A stretch of DNA of 64,000 nucleotides. It comes from Mangrovactinospora gilvigrisea. GTDB taxonomy: Bacteria > Actinomycetota > Actinomycetes > Streptomycetales > Streptomycetaceae. Below, one piece after another: positions 35,841-43,218 of this stretch. Where the stretch lies: positions 1-64,000 of the forward strand of contig NZ_MLCF01000041.1 of NCBI RefSeq assembly GCF_001879105.1. Reading direction: 5' to 3'. The first letter of the stretch is position 1; each line of letters opens with the position of its first letter. Below the pieces are notes generated by a model, which worked only from the letters and a program-made list of their open reading frames with translations, had not been told where the DNA came from and made no database searches. Both the position numbers and the translations under genes were made by a program.

Positions 35841-36052
35841 GCCGTTCGGGGGCGGGGGCGCGGGGGACTGCGCGGCTGCCCGACGGCGAACCGCGGCACG
35901 GGCGTCAGCCGTTCGCACCGCACCGCGGCGCGCCGCCGCCCCCGCGGAGGCCGCGCCGTTCGGGGGCGGGGGGAACTGTCCGGCTGCCCGACGGTGGACC
36001 GCGGCACGGGCGTCAGCCGTTCGCACCGCGGCGCGCCGCCGCCCCCGCGGAG
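35841..36052. repeat. Imperfect tandem repeat of about 100 bases at the aroM 3' end
   Basis: Copy 1 (35841-35950) and copy 2 (35955-36052) share GCCGTTCGGGGGCGGGG, GGCTGCCCGACGG and ACCGCGGCACGGGCGTCAGC blocks. Copy 2 includes the stop codon and last residues of the AroM-like gene, so the 3' end of that gene has been duplicated into the spacer. The ...GGGGACTGCGCGGCTGCCC... part resembles common Streptomyces intergenic repeats. No gene is present between 35719 and 36012. Confidence 0.75.
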
Positions 36053-36738
36053 ACCGCCTCCGCGGCGAGCCGCAGCGCCATCGACCGCGCCAGCAGCACC
36101 GGTACCCCCGCCGCCCGCGCCGCCGCGGACCGCATCTCCTCGGTGTAGCCGACGCAGTCCAGCACCAGCCACTCCGCGCCCGCCGACGCCAGCTCGGCCG
36201 CCGCGGACGCCACCCCCGCCAGCGCCTCCGCCGGCGGCGCGTACGGGGTGGCGCCGAGCGCGCGGACACGTCCCGGCAGCAGCGCCGACCAGCGGGCGGC
36301 GACGTCCGCCGCCTGGTCCGCCCGCGGGCAGACGATGCCCACCGGCGCCTCCCCGACCAGCGCCGACGCGGCCCGCTGGAAGAGCGTCTCGGCGAAGAGC
36401 AGCGGGCGCGCGGACCGCACCGCGGGAAAGCGCCCCGTGCACAGCAGCAGCGTCGCCGCCGCGCCGTCCCCCTCCGCGCGGGCCACCGCCCGCTCCAGAC
36501 GGGGCATCAGCGCACGGTGCCCGAGGACCACGGACCCGCCGTCCCGCAGCCGCGTCACCAGCGGCGCCTCGCCGGGGTCGGGCGCGAGCGCCGCGGTGGC
36601 GTCGGCGGGGCCGTCGAAGACGTCGTCGTCGAGGGCGCCGTGCTCGGCGAGGCGGATGCCGGTCAGCAGGGGCGCGGCGTCGGTGTGGACGTCGGTGCGG
36701 GGGGCTTGGCCGATGGTGACGAGGCCGAGGGTGGTCAC
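36013..36738 (-). CDS. AroM-family protein
   Basis: The protein has 241 residues, starting MTTLGLVTIGQAPRTDVHTD, the signature of the AroM family, and with CVGYTEEMR near the end, where the Cys aligns with racemase-like catalytic Cys. AroM proteins share the Asp/Glu racemase fold and have no proven reaction. Located between the OPT transporter and the racemase on the same strand, it is likely a second enzyme of the same pathway. Its last codons are repeated downstream as part of a tandem duplication. Confidence 0.85.
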   Translation of the reverse strand: MTTLGLVTIGQAPRTDVHTDAAPLLTGIRLAEHGALDDDVFDGPADATAALAPDPGEAPLVTRLRDGGSVVLGHRALMPRLERAVARAEGDGAAATLLLCTGRFPAVRSARPLLFAETLFQRAASALVGEAPVGIVCPRADQAADVAARWSALLPGRVRALGATPYAPPAEALAGVASAAAELASAGAEWLVLDCVGYTEEMRSAAARAAGVPVLLARSMALRLAAEAVSAGAAARRGANG

Positions 36739-36783
36739 GGCGGGGCTCCGGTTCCGGTCGGTGGTGGTCGAACGCCGCGCGGG

Positions 36784-38460
36784 CTACAGCGCCTTGGTCA
36801 GCTGGCCGACGTCGTTGAGCGAGCTGCCCGCGACCAGGCCGGCGCCGACCAGGGACATGTCCGCCTGGGCCGCCTCGTCGCTCGCGGCGACCGCCGCACG
36901 GTCGCCGCGGTCCGCCAGCCGGCGCCGCCGCCACAGCACATAGCCGCGCCGCACGATCAGCGCGCCGAGCACCATCCAGCCCGCGTTCGGCGTCGCCACC
37001 AGCAGACCCGTGGCGAGCAGCACGCCCATCTGGCGCGACGAGCCGCCGAGCCACTGGATCAGCGCGCCGGGGATCGCCCACAGCAGCATGGTCGTCATCG
37101 TCCCCGGGTCGAGGCCGGCGCCGATGGTGTCCGCGTAGACCTTGGAGACCGGCGGGATGCGCCCGTCCGCGAAGAAGCTGTGCCAGGCGACGGCCACCAC
37201 GACCAGCGCCACCGCGAACCCGACGAGCTGCGCGATGTACTGCTGGCGCCGGCCGGCCAGCTCGAACGGCTTCCACGGCACCGCGTCCTTGCGCAGCAGC
37301 CAGCCGGCCTTGAAGTCGAAGCCGATGTCGGCGAACGCCGGGCCGGTGGAGGCGGTGTAGCCGACGAGCAGCGCCAGCGGCACCGTCGGGATGTGCAGCA
37401 CCAGGCCGACGATGAGCACGATCAGCGTCACCGCGAAGGCCGGGAACCAGCCCGAGTGCATCGCGGCGAGGCCGACGATCAGCTGGTGGACCAGCGCCGC
37501 GACCGCGGCGAGCGCCACCCAGCCGATGAGCGCCGGGACGGACATGCGGCCCGCCACCCCGCCGCCCACCGCGACGACGATCGCGCCGATGGTGAAGAGG
37601 CCCATGCCCTGCAGCAGTCCGCGCCGCAGCCGGGTCTCGGGGACGGTCGGGACCTCCGGCTCCGACGTCACCGCCGCGCCGGCCTCGGCGTCCGGCTCCG
37701 CCGCTGGTCCCCGCTTCTTCCGCATCAGCAGCAGCGCCTGCACCAGCGCCACCAGCCCGGCGCCGATCATCAGCCCGTGCGGCACATGCTCCGCATTGAG
37801 GTTCACATCCAGCAGACCCGGCGCGTACTGCGCCACCGTCAGGCCCACGCCGAACATCAGCAGCGCCCAGACGTTGCCCAGGAACGCTACCCCCGCCGCG
37901 CTGGTCGGCAGCTTGAGCAGCGCGCCGACCAGCCCGACCAGCGCCCCCGCGCCCAGCACCGCGGCCTTCCGGCCGCCGGAGTCGCCGGCCTTGATGGTCT
38001 CGGCCGCGGCGACGCCCGCCGGCCAGGCGGCCGTCGCCGGCAGCAGCTTGGAGTCGAAGACCCGGAAGAGCACCCAGCTGTCCACCGCGAGCCCGATGGT
38101 CGCGCCGGCGAGCATCGGCCACACCAGGTCGTGCCGGCCCAGCGCGAACGGCACGGCGATCGGCGTCAGCAGCGAGTTGGCCGCCGCGAACGTCGAACCG
38201 GAGATCGCCGACTGCACCAGGTTCTGCCGGTGCGGCGAGCGCATCCGCCGCATCATGGCCAGCGGGACGCGTCCGACCAGCATGGCGATGAGCGCGCCGA
38301 TCACCGAGGTGTTGGGCGAGACGCCCAGCGTGGTGATGAGGACGACGCCGATCAGCGCGCCGAGCACCGACATCACGACGGTCACGGCGAGCGTGACGGG
38401 CTCCAGTGCGCGCGGGTGGCGCGGGGGCGCGGCGGCGGCCGGCGCGGGCTGCTCGGTCAC
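36784..38460 (-). CDS. OPT-family (oligopeptide) transporter
   Basis: The protein has 558 residues with about 12-14 hydrophobic helices. The opening ALEPVTLAVTVVMSVLGALI and the segment with NLVQSAISGSTFAAANSLLTP match the bacterial OPT/YSL transporters, proton-coupled importers of small peptides or metal chelates. It lies between DUF1177 and AroM-like genes in one direction with short spacers. The cargo is unknown; the surrounding racemase-like enzymes and the PepE-type peptidase across the divergent regulator suggest a small acidic peptide. Confidence 0.85.
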   Translation of the reverse strand: MTEQPAPAAAAPPRHPRALEPVTLAVTVVMSVLGALIGVVLITTLGVSPNTSVIGALIAMLVGRVPLAMMRRMRSPHRQNLVQSAISGSTFAAANSLLTPIAVPFALGRHDLVWPMLAGATIGLAVDSWVLFRVFDSKLLPATAAWPAGVAAAETIKAGDSGGRKAAVLGAGALVGLVGALLKLPTSAAGVAFLGNVWALLMFGVGLTVAQYAPGLLDVNLNAEHVPHGLMIGAGLVALVQALLLMRKKRGPAAEPDAEAGAAVTSEPEVPTVPETRLRRGLLQGMGLFTIGAIVVAVGGGVAGRMSVPALIGWVALAAVAALVHQLIVGLAAMHSGWFPAFAVTLIVLIVGLVLHIPTVPLALLVGYTASTGPAFADIGFDFKAGWLLRKDAVPWKPFELAGRRQQYIAQLVGFAVALVVVAVAWHSFFADGRIPPVSKVYADTIGAGLDPGTMTTMLLWAIPGALIQWLGGSSRQMGVLLATGLLVATPNAGWMVLGALIVRRGYVLWRRRRLADRGDRAAVAASDEAAQADMSLVGAGLVAGSSLNDVGQLTKAL

Positions 38461-38504
38461 TTCGGGCTCCGGGGGCGGTGAGGGGGAGGTGGGGGAGGGG
38501 CGGA

Positions 38505-39488
38505 TCAGGTGGCGAGCTCGGCTCCGACCGCGGACTGCAGCCGCGTCATCGGCCCGTAGAGCTCGACGAGGCGCTCGAACTCGTCCCGGTCGAGGAAGGC
38601 GGCCGCGCCGCGGCCGAAGTCCTTGGCGGCCTCGACGGCGAACCGGGCGGCGGCCGCGATGTCGGTCTCGTGGCTGGCGCCGGTGGCGCAGCCGGCGACC
38701 GCGGTCGCGGCGGTGACGGCGAGCCCGACGACCGGGGCGTCGGTGGCGACGGCCGGCTGCAGGATCGAGTTGATGTGGTGCACGCCGTTGCCGTACGGGG
38801 TGATGTCCTGGGTGGTCAGCGGCAGGACGCGGGCCGGCTCGCCGGTCACCGACTCCAGCACGCCGAGCAGGTCCTCGCTCACCCGCAGGATCCAGCCCTG
38901 GCAGACCGTCGGGGAGAGGGCGATGCCGCGGTGGTTGAGCAGCCGGTTGCCCTTGGTGGTGTCGATGGAGACCACCGCGTCCATCTCGGGCGCGATCTCC
39001 TGGCGGTTGCAGGTGAGGATGTCGACCGGGGAGTCCATGAACGGCACCGGGTCGTGCGGGCGGGTGGGGGCCCAGCCGCAGACATGGGTGGAGACGATCA
39101 CGTCGCCGTCCAGGACGTCCCCGCGGGCGTGCATGTCGAGCAGCTTGGCGGCGGCGGCGAGCGCGGCGACCGCGCCGTCCGCGTCCGAGACCAGGCCGAT
39201 CCGCTCCGGGCGGGCGCCGACGCCGCCGAGCCGGCCGAGGATGCCGAGGGTGGGGGCGTCGCCGCCCGCGGTGCGGCCGCGCCGGCCGGGGATCGTCACC
39301 CGGACGAAGTCGGTGCGGCCCTTGTCGCCCTCGACCGGGGTGACCTCGATCCGCGGGGCGGCGGCGGTCGCGGGTTCGGTGCCGGCGCCGGCCGCGGCCC
39401 GCGCGGCGCGCAGGTGCGCGGCGAGCAGCTCGCCGTCGGTCTGCGGGCGGTCGAGGAGTTCGACGACGTCGAGGACGTGCTTCAGCAA
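38505..39488 (-). CDS. DUF1177 protein
   Basis: The protein has 327 residues of the DUF1177 family: it begins LKHVLDVVELLDRP and has the segments STHVCGWAPTRPHDPVPFM, DSPVDILTCNRQEIAPEMDA and LSPTVCQGWILRVSEDLL. His and Asp/Glu residues in these blocks suggest a metal-dependent hydrolase-like site, but no activity is known to me. It is the first gene of the locus, divergent from the IclR regulator with about 100 bases between, so it is the likely direct target of that regulator. Confidence 0.85.
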   Translation of the reverse strand: MLKHVLDVVELLDRPQTDGELLAAHLRAARAAAGAGTEPATAAAPRIEVTPVEGDKGRTDFVRVTIPGRRGRTAGGDAPTLGILGRLGGVGARPERIGLVSDADGAVAALAAAAKLLDMHARGDVLDGDVIVSTHVCGWAPTRPHDPVPFMDSPVDILTCNRQEIAPEMDAVVSIDTTKGNRLLNHRGIALSPTVCQGWILRVSEDLLGVLESVTGEPARVLPLTTQDITPYGNGVHHINSILQPAVATDAPVVGLAVTAATAVAGCATGASHETDIAAAARFAVEAAKDFGRGAAAFLDRDEFERLVELYGPMTRLQSAVGAELAT

Positions 39489-39567
39489 GGGGTTCTCCGC
39501 TGACGGGGGTGGTCGTTCGGCGGTCAGGTTCTCTCCGGGTTCGTCGTCAGCGCAATGGCTTCTCTAT

Positions 39568-39610
39568 ATCCGGGATGCTTTACTCTCTCGTCATGACTTC
39601 TGGGATATCC
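39568..39610. promoter_or_regulatory. Candidate IclR operator repeats
   Basis: Two short palindromes, ATCCGGGAT (39568-39576) and GGATATCC (39603-39610), lie at the start of the iclR-type gene, in the spacer shared with the divergent DUF1177 operon. They are related to each other and could be the regulator's binding sites. Confidence 0.35.
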
Positions 39611-40405
39611 AGCGCATCGGGGGAGCCCCGGCCGCCGCTGCAGACCGCGGACCGGGTGCTGAGCGTGCTGCTCTGCTTCGACCGGGAGCGCCCGGAGTGG
39701 GGCGTCTCGGACGTCTCCGCGGAGTTCGGCTTCGACAAGTCGGTGGCGCAGCGGCTGCTGGCGTCGCTGGCGCACCGGGGCTTCCTGGTCTCCGACGAGC
39801 GGACGCGGCGCTACCGGCTGGGCCCGGCGGTGTGGCATCTGTCCCGGGTGTGGGAGCGGGACGGGGGGCTGGCCGGCCTGGTGCTGCCGGTGCTGCGGCA
39901 GGTGGCCGAAGAGGTCGGCGTGGGCGCGCTGTTCGCCGTCCCGGACGGGGTGCACATGCGCTGCGTGGCGACGGTGGACGGGGCGGCCGGCCCGCTGCGG
40001 GTGCAGGGGCTGGCGGGGGAGCTGTACCCGGCGCACGCGGGGGCGACGTCGCGGGCCTACTTCGGGATGCTGCCGGCGGGGGACCGGGCGGCGCTGCTGT
40101 ACGGTCGGCCGATGGCGCGGTTCGGCGATCACACGGTGACCGATCCGGTGGCGCTGGAGGAGCGGTTCGCCGAGGTGCGGCGGAACGGCTACGCCTACTC
40201 CGAGGGCGAGTACGACCCGGAGACCGCGGCGCTGGCGGCGCCGGTGGTGGTGGCGCGGCGCACGGTCGGGACGCTGTCGCTGGCCGGGCCGCAGGGGGAG
40301 CTGCGCCCGCGGCGCGCGGAGCTGGTCGCTCCGCTGCTGGCGGCGGCGGGCGAGGTGGGGGCCGCGCTGACGCCGCGGCCGCCGCGCGGGGCGCGGCGGC
40401 GTTGA
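39593..40405 (+). CDS. IclR-family transcriptional regulator
   Basis: The protein has 270 residues: a winged helix (WGVSDVSAEFGFDKSVAQRLLASL, about residues 37-60) and an IclR ligand domain (MRCVATVDGAAGPLRV, YPAHAGATSRAYFGMLP, RRNGYAYSEGEYDPETAALAAP). It is divergent from the DUF1177-OPT-AroM-racemase genes and likely controls them in response to the transported compound. ATG at 39593 has no good ribosome site; ATG at 39575 is an alternative. Confidence 0.88.
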   Translation: MTSGISSASGEPRPPLQTADRVLSVLLCFDRERPEWGVSDVSAEFGFDKSVAQRLLASLAHRGFLVSDERTRRYRLGPAVWHLSRVWERDGGLAGLVLPVLRQVAEEVGVGALFAVPDGVHMRCVATVDGAAGPLRVQGLAGELYPAHAGATSRAYFGMLPAGDRAALLYGRPMARFGDHTVTDPVALEERFAEVRRNGYAYSEGEYDPETAALAAPVVVARRTVGTLSLAGPQGELRPRRAELVAPLLAAAGEVGAALTPRPPRGARRR

Positions 40406-40437
40406 GGATCTGTGTAGATGTCTGCTGAGGGAGCGTC

Positions 40438-41163
40438 ATGAGGCTGTTGCTGCTGTCGAATTCGAGTGCGCCGGGCCGCGGGTATCTGGAGCACGCCCGG
40501 GAGGAGATCGCCGACGCGCTGGGCGGCGCGCGGCGGCTGGTCTTCGTGCCGTATGCGCTCGCCGATCGGGACGGGTACACCGCGCAGGTGGCGAAGGCGC
40601 TGGCGCCGCTGGGCGTGGAGGTGGCGGGCGCGCACGCCGCGGACGATCCGGCGGCGGCGGTCGCGGCCGCGGAGGCGGTGTTCGTCGGGGGCGGCAACAG
40701 CTTTCGGCTGCTGAAGTCGCTGTACGCGACGGGGCTGGTGGCGGCGCTGCGCGAGCGGGTGGCGTCGGGGGCGCTGTACATCGGGTCGAGCGCGGGGACG
40801 AACATGGCGTGCCCGAGCCTGCGGACGACGAACGACATGCCGATCGTGCAGCCGCCGTCGTTCGAGGCGCTGGGGCTGGTGCCGTTCCAGATCAATCCGC
40901 ACTATGTGGATCCGGTGGCGGGGTCGACGCACCAGGGGGAGACGCGGGAGCAGCGGTTGGTGCAGTTCCTGGAGGAGAACGACGTTCCGGTGGTGGGGCT
41001 GCGGGAGGGGACGTGGCTGCGGCGCGAGGGCGCGCGGCTGACGCTGGGCGGGATCGACGCGGGGGCGCGGGTGTTCGAACGGGGCGCGGAGCCGCGGGAG
41101 TGGGGCCCGGGAGCGGATCTCGGCGAACTGCTGGGGGCCCAGGGGCGGTTCGACGTGGGTTGA
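40438..41163 (+). CDS. pepE: Peptidase E (alpha-aspartyl dipeptidase)
   Basis: The protein has 241 residues of the S51 family. It starts MRLLLLSNSSAPGRGYLEH, has VFVGGGNSFRLL, the nucleophile elbow IGSSAGTNM (Ser near residue 120), and the His-containing FQINPHYVDP. Peptidase E cleaves dipeptides with an N-terminal aspartate and nothing larger. It lies 32 bases after the IclR gene on the same strand, so it is probably co-transcribed with the regulator. This suggests that an Asp-X dipeptide is the compound handled by the divergent OPT transporter genes. Confidence 0.92.
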   Translation: MRLLLLSNSSAPGRGYLEHAREEIADALGGARRLVFVPYALADRDGYTAQVAKALAPLGVEVAGAHAADDPAAAVAAAEAVFVGGGNSFRLLKSLYATGLVAALRERVASGALYIGSSAGTNMACPSLRTTNDMPIVQPPSFEALGLVPFQINPHYVDPVAGSTHQGETREQRLVQFLEENDVPVVGLREGTWLRREGARLTLGGIDAGARVFERGAEPREWGPGADLGELLGAQGRFDVG

Positions 41164-41226
41164 CGGTCCGTCGCGGTCCGTCCGGTGCCGGGGCGGGCGT
41201 GGGCGCGGAGTAGGGGCGCAGGGGAT

Positions 41227-41262
41227 TGGTCCAGACCCTTGACGGGGAAGTGGTCTGGACCA
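41227..41262 (+). promoter_or_regulatory. Two DasR-type dre boxes at chitinase promoter
   Basis: TGGTCCAGACC (41227-41237) and TGGTCTGGACCA (41251-41262) match the palindromic dre consensus ACTGGTCTAGACCAGT closely and flank a TTGACG -35 box (41239-41244). In Streptomyces such direct repeats give chitin induction and N-acetylglucosamine-dependent control through the GntR regulator DasR. Confidence 0.75.
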
Positions 41263-41303
41263 ACCATGGCATGGTCATGGCCTCCCACGCTTCGGAGTGA
41301 CGC

Positions 41304-43061
41304 ATGAGAAGACCGTTACGCCGCCTCCGCGCCGCCGTCACCGCGCTCGCCACCGCCGGCGCCGGCACCCTCCTCGCCCTCGGCGGCGCCGCCGCCCCGG
41401 CCCACGCGGCTGCCAAGCCCCTTCCCGCGCACGTCTTCGCCCCCTACTTCGAGACCTACGCCGGCGACGACATGGCCACCACGGCCGCCGCCTCCGGCAA
41501 CAAGTACCTGACGCTCGCCTTCCTCCAGACCGCGGGCAAGGGCTCCTGCACGCCCTACTGGGACGGCGACACCTCGCAGCCCGTCGCCGCCTCCACCTAC
41601 GGCAGCGACATCGCCGAGCTGCAGGCGAACGGCGGCGACGCCATCCCCTCCTTCGGCGGCTACACCGCCGACGACACCGGCACCGACATCGCGGACAGCT
41701 GCACCGACGTCGCCTCCATCGCCGCCGCCTACGAGAACGTCGTCACCACCTACAACGTCAGCCGCATCGACCTCGATATCGAGGACAACTCGCTGACCGA
41801 CAGCGCCGGCATCACCCGCCGCAACCAGGCCGTCAAGCAGGTGGAGGACTGGGCCGCCGCCAACGGCCGCACCGTGCAGTTCTCCTACACCCTGCCCTCC
41901 ACCACCAGCGGCCTCGCCGCCAGCGGCCTCAACGTGCTGAAGAACGCCGTCGCCAACGGCGCCCGCGTCGACGTCGTCAACATCATGACGTTCGACTACT
42001 ACGACGGCGCCACCCACGAGATGGCCACCGACAGCGAGAACGCCGCCCAGGGCCTCAACGGCCAACTGGCCAAGCTCTACCCGTCGAAGACCAGTGCGCA
42101 GCTGTGGGCGATGACCGGCGTCACCGAGATGCCCGGCATCGACGACTACGGCGCCGCCGAGACCACCACCACGGCCGACGCTCCCACCCTCTACAACTGG
42201 GCCGTCTCCAAGGGCATCAGCACCCTCGCCATGTGGGCGCTGGAGCGCGACAACGGCGGCTGCCCCGGCACCGCCGGCTCCGACAGCTGCTCCGGGATCT
42301 CCCAGTCCACCTGGTACTTCTCCCAGACCTGGGAGCCGTTCACCGGCGGCACCAGCACGCCCGGCAACGACTTCTCCGTCGCCGTCTCGCCGTCCTCGGG
42401 GTCGGTGGCCGCCGGCTCCTCCACCACGGCCGCCGTCTCCACCGCCGTCACCTCCGGCCAGGCCGAGACCGTGGCCCTCACCGCGAGCGGCGCCCCGTCC
42501 GGGATGACGGCGAGCGTCAGCCCGTCCTCGGTCACCGCCGGGGCCGGCGCCACGCTCACCGTCGTCGCCTCGGCCGCCACCGCCTCCGGCAACTACCCGA
42601 TCACCGTGGTCGGGACGGGCCCGAGCGGCAGCCGCTCCGCCACCTTCACGGTCACCGTCACCGGCGGCGGGACCGGCGGGGGCACCCTGCAGAACGCCGG
42701 CTTCGAGTCCGGCTCGCTCAGCCCGTGGACGTGCCAGCAGGGCGGATCCGTCGTCGCCGCGCCGGTGCATTCCGGGAGCCATGCGCTGCAGGTCGCCGCC
42801 ACCTCCGCGCAGACCGGCGAGTGCGACCAGACGGTCAACCTCACCCCCGGCTCCGCCCACACCCTCACCGCCTGGGTGCAGGGCCCCTACGCCTACGTCG
42901 GCGTCAAGGGCGGGGCGACCGCCTCCACCTGGGCGTCCGGCACCGGCTGGACCAAGCTCACGGTGCCGTTCACGGTCGGCAGCTCCGGCGCCGTGACGGT
43001 GTACGCGCACGGCTGGTACGGCCAGGGGAACGTCTACGCGGACGGCTTCTCGCTCTCCTAG
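41304..43061 (+). CDS. Secreted GH18 chitinase
   Basis: The protein has 585 residues. A signal peptide (MRRPLRRLRAAVTALATAGA, cleavage near AHAAAK) is followed by a GH18 barrel with the catalytic DxDxE motif in RIDLDIED (Glu160), the YYDG segment and AMWALERD. A Ser/Thr-rich beta domain covers about residues 355-450, then a (G)3TGGG linker and a C-terminal beta-sandwich (LQNAGFESGSLSPWTC) that looks like a carbohydrate-binding module. It degrades extracellular chitin. The promoter carries two dre-like boxes, so DasR control is likely. A 12-base hairpin lies downstream at 43147-43193. Confidence 0.92.
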   Translation: MRRPLRRLRAAVTALATAGAGTLLALGGAAAPAHAAAKPLPAHVFAPYFETYAGDDMATTAAASGNKYLTLAFLQTAGKGSCTPYWDGDTSQPVAASTYGSDIAELQANGGDAIPSFGGYTADDTGTDIADSCTDVASIAAAYENVVTTYNVSRIDLDIEDNSLTDSAGITRRNQAVKQVEDWAAANGRTVQFSYTLPSTTSGLAASGLNVLKNAVANGARVDVVNIMTFDYYDGATHEMATDSENAAQGLNGQLAKLYPSKTSAQLWAMTGVTEMPGIDDYGAAETTTTADAPTLYNWAVSKGISTLAMWALERDNGGCPGTAGSDSCSGISQSTWYFSQTWEPFTGGTSTPGNDFSVAVSPSSGSVAAGSSTTAAVSTAVTSGQAETVALTASGAPSGMTASVSPSSVTAGAGATLTVVASAATASGNYPITVVGTGPSGSRSATFTVTVTGGGTGGGTLQNAGFESGSLSPWTCQQGGSVVAAPVHSGSHALQVAATSAQTGECDQTVNLTPGSAHTLTAWVQGPYAYVGVKGGATASTWASGTGWTKLTVPFTVGSSGAVTVYAHGWYGQGNVYADGFSLS

Positions 43062-43146
43062 CGCGCGGCGCGGCGGGGGTGCTGCCGAACGGGGGACAGG
43101 CCGGGTGCGCCTGACGGTGCGCCACCCCTCCCGAGGTTAGCGTCGC

Positions 43147-43193
43147 ACCGCGGGGCCCGAGACGATCACACGATCGCCGATGGGCCCCGCGGT
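43147..43193. terminator. Hairpin between chitinase and aspT
   Basis: Perfect 12-base arms ACCGCGGGGCCC and GGGCCCCGCGGT enclose a 23-base loop. It ends 26 bases before the aspT start. It could terminate the chitinase message or form a structure in the aspT leader. No T-run. Confidence 0.5.
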
Positions 43194-43218
43194 CGCGGCA
43201 CTACCCCCCGAGGGAGCC

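Noticed and set aside
35841-36052. CRISPR-like repeat array
   Set aside because: Only two imperfect copies of about 100 bases without spacers of regular length and no cas genes; it is a plain tandem duplication.
34507-38481. Plus-strand open frame of over 1300 codons opposite the racemase, AroM and OPT genes
   Set aside because: It crosses several recognisable genes and their stop and ribosome sites, and shows only Arg/Gly/Ala-rich sequence.
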